A DNA stretch of 61,963 nucleotides. Source: a virus. Each line of letters begins with the position of its first letter. Positions within the stretch are counted from its first letter, which is position 1. The translations under genes and the position numbers were made by a program. The stretch spans positions 1 to 61,963 of IMG/VR virus record IMGVR_UViG_3300046692_000161, one strand, 5' to 3'. The notes below the pieces were generated by a model. The model was not told where the DNA came from. It was given only the letters and a program-made list of their open reading frames with translations, and ran no database searches. Positions 57,377-61,963 of this stretch are shown here, piece by piece.

Positions 57377-57661
57377 ATGATGATCAAGCGATTCCTCACC
57401 TATGCCGCGCTGGCTATCTGCGCATGCTTCGGCCCGTCCGTGTTCGCCCTGGAGCGACCGGTAAGCTACCTGGCCGCCTCGATCGACCGAATGGCCGACC
57501 TGCACGCCACTGCCACCACCCGCCTGGAGCTGACCCTAGCCCAATGGCGAACGGGTAGCGAAGGCACCGATAAGGCTTTGAGTTCCAACCTGCGCGCATC
57601 GAGCAATCACTTTGTCATGGATACAGTCCAGCCGTTGCCAGCGGACCCCGTTCAGGTATAG
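57377..57661 (+). CDS. Small exported protein
   Basis: A 94-residue protein; ATG 57377 has GGAG six bases upstream. A clear Sec signal peptide (IKRFLTYAALAICACFGPSVFA) with probable cleavage after A-L at about residue 24, leaving about 70 residues that form one or two helices (YLAASIDRMADLHATATTRL). It stands alone between two terminators, next to the large RNA. It could be a lysogenic-conversion or envelope factor; no family recognised. Confidence 0.6.
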   Translation: MMIKRFLTYAALAICACFGPSVFALERPVSYLAASIDRMADLHATATTRLELTLAQWRTGSEGTDKALSSNLRASSNHFVMDTVQPLPADPVQV

Positions 57662-57694
57662 TGAATCGGTGGACGCTTTCAGCGAGTAACACCC

Positions 57695-57727
57695 AGCCCC
57701 GTGGCTTCCAACCCCGGGGCTTTTTTT
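57695..57727 (+). terminator. Intrinsic terminator before the late promoter
   Basis: AGCCCCG (57695-57701) pairs with CGGGGCT (57715-57721), followed by seven T's (57721-57727). It separates the exported-protein gene from the terminase promoter. Confidence 0.8.
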
Positions 57728-57734
57728 ATGCCTG

Positions 57735-57763
57735 TTGCTTAGCGCCCGCTATGGTTCGATAAT
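57735..57763 (+). promoter_or_regulatory. Late promoter for the terminase/head operon
   Basis: TTGCTT (57735-57740), 17 bases, GATAAT (57758-57763), preceded by TGGTTC. GTTCGATAATCAA (57754-57766) is identical at the capsid promoter. The start of transcription is about 57770, 30 bases before the terS ATG. Confidence 0.7.
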
Positions 57764-57799
57764 CAAGCCTATCGTTTCCATTACGCACCAGAGGCCATC

Positions 57800-58354
57800 A
57801 TGCCCACCAAGGCCACGACCAAGTCCGCAGCACCAGGTAACAAACCCAAACCAGCTAAGGCGAAGACCGCACCAAAGGCTAAGGCCGCGGTGAAGCCCAA
57901 GACCGGCCGCCCAACCGCTTACAAGGTCGCCTATGTCAAGCAGGCCGCCATGCTCGCGCAGATGGGTGCCACCGATATTGAAATGGCCGCCTTCTTTGAA
58001 GTGGCTCTGTCGACCTTCAACCTTTGGAAGCTCAAACACCCGGCCTTTTCGGAGTCCTTAAAAGTCGGCAAGGATTCAGCTGATGACCGAGTGGTGTCCT
58101 CGCTGTATCACCGCGCGATCGGTTACTCGCACCCCGAGGTGGATATTCGAGTGGTTGACGGTGCGATCGTCCAGACGCCGATCACCAAGCATTACCCGCC
58201 CGATCCCACGTCGATGATCTTCTGGCTGAAGAACCGTCGCAAAGATGAGTTCCGCGACCGGGTTGAGCACAACCATGGTGTGGATGAAGGCAACCCACTC
58301 TTGACGCTGATGGGTCAGATGGCGGGCAAAGTCCTGAAACCGGTGGCCGAATGA
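57800..58354 (+). CDS. terS: Terminase small subunit
   Basis: A 184-residue protein with AGAGG six bases upstream. The first 35 residues are Lys/Ala/Pro-rich and disordered. Then GRPTAYKVAYVKQAAMLAQM and TDIEMAAFFEVALSTFNLWK form the helix-turn-helix that recognises packaging sites, followed by SADDRVVSSLYHRAIGYSHP and TSMIFWLKNRRKDEFRDRVE, standard for phage small terminases. First gene of the late operon. Confidence 0.87.
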   Translation: MPTKATTKSAAPGNKPKPAKAKTAPKAKAAVKPKTGRPTAYKVAYVKQAAMLAQMGATDIEMAAFFEVALSTFNLWKLKHPAFSESLKVGKDSADDRVVSSLYHRAIGYSHPEVDIRVVDGAIVQTPITKHYPPDPTSMIFWLKNRRKDEFRDRVEHNHGVDEGNPLLTLMGQMAGKVLKPVAE

Positions 58355-58662
58355 GCCGCTGCGTGAAATCTGGCAAGTCGCGTGGGGCATTGGCCTGCAC
58401 TTTTCTCGTAGGCGCGTGGCAAAAGCTGCTTTGCCGGCTCAATCGGCATGACGACGGCATGGGAACCTGGTTTGACTTGATCCTGGTGACCGATGGTCAG
58501 GGCAGTAGCGGCACGCTTGTTGGTACTCGCATCGACTGGACTTGCGCCTGCTGTTACTCAAGCCATCACCTCATCACCTTTGCCTCGGATGCCGATCGCC
58601 TGCGCTGGCATTCAACCCCTGGCAATAAGCGCCGCATGATGCTTCGCGATTGGAGTGCCTGA
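58351..58662 (+). CDS. Unknown protein between terminase genes
   Basis: A 103-residue protein, ATGA-coupled to terS and overlapping the next ATG by one base. CWxxH-like and Cys-rich patches (LLCRLNRHDDGMGTWFDL, then WTCACCYSSHH) suggest metal binding. Seen only by context; function unknown. Confidence 0.55.
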   Translation: MSRCVKSGKSRGALACTFLVGAWQKLLCRLNRHDDGMGTWFDLILVTDGQGSSGTLVGTRIDWTCACCYSSHHLITFASDADRLRWHSTPGNKRRMMLRDWSA

Positions 58663-59078
58663 TGAACATCTACATTGATTGCGAGTTCAACGACTTCCAG
58701 GGTGCGCTGATCAGCATGGCGCTGGTGGCGCAGGACGGCCGCGAGTTCTATGGCGTGCTGCTCTGCGCCGACCCTAGCCCATGGGTTAAAGAGCATGTGA
58801 TGTCGGTCCTGGTCGAGCTGCCTATCGCCTATGAGCACTTCCAGGAAGACCTGGCCGAATACCTGGCGCAGTTCGAGCGAGTGAACATCATCGCCGACTG
58901 GCCCGAGGACATCGCCCACTTCTGCCAGGCGCTGATCACCGGCCCCGGCTACCGGATGAGCACGCCACCGCTGACCATGGAAGTGCGCCGCGACCTCGAT
59001 GCCGTGTCAAAGCTGCCGCACAACGCGCTGGAAGATGCGCGCGCCATCCGCCTGCTGGCCATCGAGAAGGGGTTGTAA
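58662..59078 (+). CDS. 3'-5' exonuclease-like (DnaQ/RNase H fold)
   Basis: A 138-residue protein; ATG 58662 with GGAG seven bases upstream. NIYIDCEFNDFQGALISMAL carries the D-x-E catalytic pair of the DEDD fold, VNIIADWPEDIAHFCQAL the middle Asp, and LPHNALEDARAIRLL the final H...D. It matches small DEDD 3'-5' exoribonucleases encoded by phages. Its place between the terminase subunits is unusual. Confidence 0.75.
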   Translation: MNIYIDCEFNDFQGALISMALVAQDGREFYGVLLCADPSPWVKEHVMSVLVELPIAYEHFQEDLAEYLAQFERVNIIADWPEDIAHFCQALITGPGYRMSTPPLTMEVRRDLDAVSKLPHNALEDARAIRLLAIEKGL

Positions 59079-60658
59079 TGGCCGCCGTCGTCGCCTACAA
59101 GCCGATCGAGGACATGACGGCCGACGAGTTCAAGGAAGCGCTCGGCGACCCGCACTGGCGCCTGTCGAACCTGTATTACATCAAGACCAAGGACGCATCG
59201 GGCAACGACGACGAGGATGAAGGCGGCGAAGGCGTGGTGGTCAAGTTCAAGCCCAACCGCGCCCAGCAGGTGCTGATGAAGCGCCTGTGGTTCCGCAACC
59301 TGATCCTCAAGGCGCGCCAGCTCGGCTTCACCACCTTCATCCAGATTTACTTTCTCGACGTCGCGCTGTTCTCGCCCAACCGCAACCTGGGCGTGATCGC
59401 CCACACCGAGGACGCGGCCAAGAAGATTTTCAAGAAGATCAAGTTTGCCTATGACCGCCTGCCGCTGGCTGTGCGCCAGGCGATGCCGCTGAAGACCTGC
59501 AACCTACTGGAAATGACCCTCGCCAACGGCTCGACCATCCAGGTGGGCACGTCGATGCGGGGCGACACCATCCACTACCTGCACGTTTCCGAGTACGGAA
59601 AGATCTGCGCGAAGACGCCCGAGAAGGCCGAAGAGGTTGTGACGGGTTCGTTCCCGGCTGTGCCTGATAGCGGGATCATCTTCATCGAGTCCACCGCTGA
59701 AGGCCGTGGCGGCGACTTCTACGACAAGTCCAACCGTGCCGAGGCCCTGCACAACGCTGGCGCCAAGCTGCGCCCCAAGCAGTTCCGCTTTCACTTCTTC
59801 CCATGGCACGACGAGGACGGCTATCAGTGCGACCCGGCCGGCGTGATCATCAGCAAGAAGGAGCACGAATACTTCGACGAGCTGGAAGGCAAGTTGAACA
59901 AGGTGCTGACCTTGCCGCAGCGCGCCTGGTGGATCACCACCCGCGACGAGCTGTTCAGCGGCCAAGACGAGCGCATGTGGCAGGAATACCCATCGACATC
60001 GAGCGAGGCGTTCCAGCAGTCCACCGAAGGCACCTACTACAAGCAGCAGTTCATTGCCGCGCGCAAACAGAAGCGCATCACCACCGTGCCCTATCACCCG
60101 GGCATTCCGGTCAACACCTTTTGGGACATCGGCCACGGCGACGGCACGGCCATCTGGCTGCACCAGCGCGTGGGCCAGCGCAACAACTTCATTGGCTTCA
60201 TTGAGAACTGGGAAGAACCCTATTCCTGGTACGTCGCCGAGATGCAGAAGACCGGCTATGTGTGGGGTACGCACTACCTACCGCACGACGGCAACCATAT
60301 CCGTCAGGGCGAGGCCGTCAATGCGTCGCCACAAACCATGCTCGAGAACCTGGGCCTGCGCCGCATTGAAATCGTCCAGCGCGTCAGTGAGTTGCAGCAC
60401 GGTATTCAGGCAACACGTAACGCTTTTAGCACCTACTGGTTCGATGAGGTAAACTGCAAGGAAGGCCTGGCACACCTCGAGTTGTACAAGAAGGCCTTCA
60501 ACACGCAGACCCAAACGTACAACGACCGCCCGTTGAAGGATGGCCACACCGAAGCCGCCGATGCCCTACGCCAACACGCGCAGGGCTTTGTTGATCAAGG
60601 CCCGCAGAAGAGCGCATCGAGCGTTCGCGGGGCTCGCAAGTCCTGGAGGACAGCATGA
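59078..60658 (+). CDS. terL: Terminase large subunit
   Basis: A 526-residue packaging ATPase-nuclease whose ATG shares a base with the preceding stop. ATPase: an atypical Walker A region LKARQLGFTTF (about 77-87), Walker B GIIFIESTAEG with catalytic Glu204, and HVSEYGK at about 169. Nuclease: FWDIGHGDGTAIWL (first Asp about 349) and a later KDGHTEAADALRQ block. Normal length. It cuts and pumps DNA into the procapsid through the portal. Confidence 0.93.
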   Translation: MAAVVAYKPIEDMTADEFKEALGDPHWRLSNLYYIKTKDASGNDDEDEGGEGVVVKFKPNRAQQVLMKRLWFRNLILKARQLGFTTFIQIYFLDVALFSPNRNLGVIAHTEDAAKKIFKKIKFAYDRLPLAVRQAMPLKTCNLLEMTLANGSTIQVGTSMRGDTIHYLHVSEYGKICAKTPEKAEEVVTGSFPAVPDSGIIFIESTAEGRGGDFYDKSNRAEALHNAGAKLRPKQFRFHFFPWHDEDGYQCDPAGVIISKKEHEYFDELEGKLNKVLTLPQRAWWITTRDELFSGQDERMWQEYPSTSSEAFQQSTEGTYYKQQFIAARKQKRITTVPYHPGIPVNTFWDIGHGDGTAIWLHQRVGQRNNFIGFIENWEEPYSWYVAEMQKTGYVWGTHYLPHDGNHIRQGEAVNASPQTMLENLGLRRIEIVQRVSELQHGIQATRNAFSTYWFDEVNCKEGLAHLELYKKAFNTQTQTYNDRPLKDGHTEAADALRQHAQGFVDQGPQKSASSVRGARKSWRTA

Positions 60659-60780
60659 CACCTGAGCAATTCGCCTACTGGTTGCAGAATTTGAGCGTCC
60701 AGGCCTGCGCACGCTTGAGCTGCGCCAGAGCGACGTCTATCCCACCGGCCAACCTGTCATCACCTGCTAAGAGGCATCAC

Positions 60781-61149
60781 ATGACCCAGCACTACGTCAG
60801 CACCAAGATCGTTACCGCCTGGCCAGAAGCGCGCCAGGACATCGCCGGCTATGCCGTCAAGTACGAGGACGGTTACACCAGCTGGAGCCCGGCGCCCCAG
60901 TTCGAGGCCGCATCCGTGGCGCTGGGCCAGATTGGCCACCTGCCGCCGCACCAGCAGCGCGTCGTCGCCGAGCTTGAACAGCTGGCCGATCGCGTCACCA
61001 AGCTGGAAGCGTTCCTGCACACGCCGCTCTATGCCAGCCTGCCGCAGGCCGAGCGCGTCCTGATGAAGTTGCAGGCTGACATCATGGTCGTGTACATGGG
61101 CATCCTCAACGATCGCGTGAGTCTGTTCGGCCATGGTGGTTCTAAATGA
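60781..61149 (+). CDS. crAss001_48-related phage protein
   Basis: A 122-residue protein; ATG 60781 with GAGG six bases upstream. An in-frame ATG at 60655 overlaps the terL stop and would add 42 residues beginning MTPEQFAYWLQ, itself a common phage N-terminus, so a longer form is possible. GYAVKYEDGYTSWSPAPQFE and the C-terminal HQQRVVAELEQLADRVTKLE and VLMKLQADIMVVYMGILNDR helices match the widespread crAss001_48-related family of unknown function. Confidence 0.65.
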   Translation: MTQHYVSTKIVTAWPEARQDIAGYAVKYEDGYTSWSPAPQFEAASVALGQIGHLPPHQQRVVAELEQLADRVTKLEAFLHTPLYASLPQAERVLMKLQADIMVVYMGILNDRVSLFGHGGSK

Positions 61150-61469
61150 GCACCGCACATACCGAAAACCTAAACTTCTGCGACGCGCTCCGTGCAATCA
61201 AGGCCGGCAAGCGCGCCCAACGTGCTGGCTGGAACGGTAAAGGCCTGTTCGCCTTCCTGCAGCCTGGCAGTGTGCACGGACCCTACTTGTTGCCGAGCAA
61301 CGTCCCGACCATTGAGGGGGTGAGCGTAGGCCTGTTCAATGTCGACGCCGCCGAAGGCACCGCCATGCGCCTGCCGCACGTCTGCCTGTCCTACCCGACC
61401 GGCACCTTTGTCGCTTGGGCGCCGAGTCAGACCGACATGCTGGCCAGTGACTGGGCGATCGCCGAATGA
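61146..61469 (+). CDS. Tad2-like (DUF2829) Thoeris anti-defence protein
   Basis: A 107-residue protein, ATGA-coupled. FCDALRAIKAGKRAQRAGWN, GKGLFAFLQPGS and the C-terminal LPHVCL...VAWAPSQTDMLASDW blocks are the DUF2829 signature. Characterised members (Tad2) bind the signalling nucleotide of Thoeris and stop the host defence. Located in the late operon near the portal gene. Confidence 0.82.
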   Translation: MSTAHTENLNFCDALRAIKAGKRAQRAGWNGKGLFAFLQPGSVHGPYLLPSNVPTIEGVSVGLFNVDAAEGTAMRLPHVCLSYPTGTFVAWAPSQTDMLASDWAIAE

Positions 61470-61897
61470 ACAAGCCAGTCCTCGACCTGACCAACCGCGC
61501 CTTCACCCGCGAGCTGGGCGACATCACGCTGATCGGCACCTGGTACGGCGTCGACATCGATGAGTCCGTGCCGGTGCTGTGCATCGTGCCGACCTACCGC
61601 GTGCTGTTCGATGGCGTGCAACTGCGCTCGAAGCCGTGCTGTGTCGCGCTGTCCAGTGCCCACCTGTACGACGACCCCAACTATCTGCTGGCCCGATCCA
61701 TGGAATTCAGCAAGGCGCTGGGCTTCGAGGACTCGATGCAGCGCACGCACAAGATCGCCGAGGCGATTCACGGCTCATTGCTCGACCTGATCAAGATGCC
61801 GCCGCGCCCGGTGCTCGGCACCTACGTCGGCGCCGACGCGACCCTGACCGATGAAATGGGCCGCCAGCAAACCGTCGCGCTACACAACCACTACTAA
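61466..61897 (+). CDS. Unknown phage protein before the portal gene
   Basis: A 143-residue protein, ATGA-coupled to the Tad2-like gene; it ends 11 bases before the portal GTG. Beta-rich N-terminus (ITLIGTWYGVDIDESVPVLC) and helical C-terminus (AEAIHGSLLDLIKM). Its last 61 bases are repeated at the left end of the contig. Function unknown. Confidence 0.65.
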   Translation: MNKPVLDLTNRAFTRELGDITLIGTWYGVDIDESVPVLCIVPTYRVLFDGVQLRSKPCCVALSSAHLYDDPNYLLARSMEFSKALGFEDSMQRTHKIAEAIHGSLLDLIKMPPRPVLGTYVGADATLTDEMGRQQTVALHNHY

Positions 61898-61963
61898 GGA
61901 GTACGCCTGTGTTCGACCTGGCTAGCGAAGACCACACCCGCGTCAAGAAAGGCTTGGCTTCGC
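61837..61963. repeat. Terminal direct repeat, right copy
   Basis: Identical to 1-127; marks circular closure. The true map joins 61836 to 1. Confidence 0.95.
61909..61963 (+). CDS. 5' end of the portal gene (duplicate by circular overlap)
   Basis: The first 18 codons of the portal gene at 73-2346, repeated because the contig is circular. Not a separate gene. Confidence 0.93.
   Translation, partial: MFDLASEDHTRVKKGLAS

Noticed and set aside
60655-60780. N-terminal extension of the crAss001_48-related gene as a separate gene
   Set aside because: It is in frame with the downstream gene and has no stop of its own. The internal start has the better ribosome site, so I kept the shorter form and noted the longer one.
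1-61963. Integrase, transposase, insertion sequence, attachment site or CRISPR array
   Set aside because: Looked for and not found. The repeats seen are iterons or operators, with no repeat-spacer pattern.

Overview
The window is a complete tailed-phage genome, almost certainly of a Pseudomonas phage. The first and last 127 bases (1-127 and 61837-61963) are identical, so the contig closes into a circular map of 61,836 bp. The host is inferred from GC-rich codon use, many conserved small phage proteins of Pseudomonas type, and an FtsK gamma domain very like the Pseudomonas one. The portal, capsid and adaptor genes, and the lack of any tape-measure or tail-tube gene, point to a short-tailed (podovirus-like) virion.

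Layout on the circle. (1) Late rightward region, 57.8 kb through the join to 32.1 kb: small and large terminase, a Tad2-type anti-Thoeris gene, portal, scaffold, a CsrA-like gene, major capsid, head and adaptor proteins, two fibre/spike genes, a GNAT, ejection proteins, a methyltransferase/PP-loop fusion, one 4,226-residue polyvalent protein (transglycosylase, ParB-like domains, SNF2 helicase, adenine methylase, zincin), then holin, endolysin and a second small membrane protein. (2) Leftward region, 40.2-32.1 kb: repressor, YqaJ-type exonuclease, RecT, accessory genes, a helix-turn-helix protein and a RepL-like initiator with 23-bp iterons. (3) Rightward early region, 40.3-47.6 kb: AlpA-like regulator, SSB, an RdgC-FtsK gamma fusion, DUF1367, PP-loop protein, Ref-type nuclease, RuvC-like resolvase, a structured small RNA, HNH nuclease, a lambda-O-like initiator gene carrying its own iterons, and a DnaC-like loader. 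(4) Leftward accessory cluster, 50.8-48.0 kb. (5) Rightward accessory cluster, 51.0-56.5 kb, ending in a Tad1/Acb2-like gene, a promoter, tRNA-Asn and about 710 bases of densely structured non-coding RNA closed by a terminator.

How it works together. The repressor/AlpA divergent region carries three CGAACCA repeats spaced by one helical turn. The same element (as TGGTTC) sits directly upstream of the -10 box at several other promoters, which suggests one regulatory circuit. There is no integrase, but there is a plasmid-type replicon, so the lysogen is probably extrachromosomal (a phage-plasmid), with a separate lambda-style lytic origin. Recombination (exonuclease, RecT, SSB, RdgC, Ref, RuvC) would serve concatemer formation.

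Most notable: the tRNA-linked large structured RNA; two genes overprinted in another frame inside the giant gene; the RdgC-FtsK gamma fusion; the CsrA-like gene in the capsid operon; the methyltransferase-PP-loop fusion among virion genes; and the two replication systems. All family assignments come from reading motifs, not from database searches.
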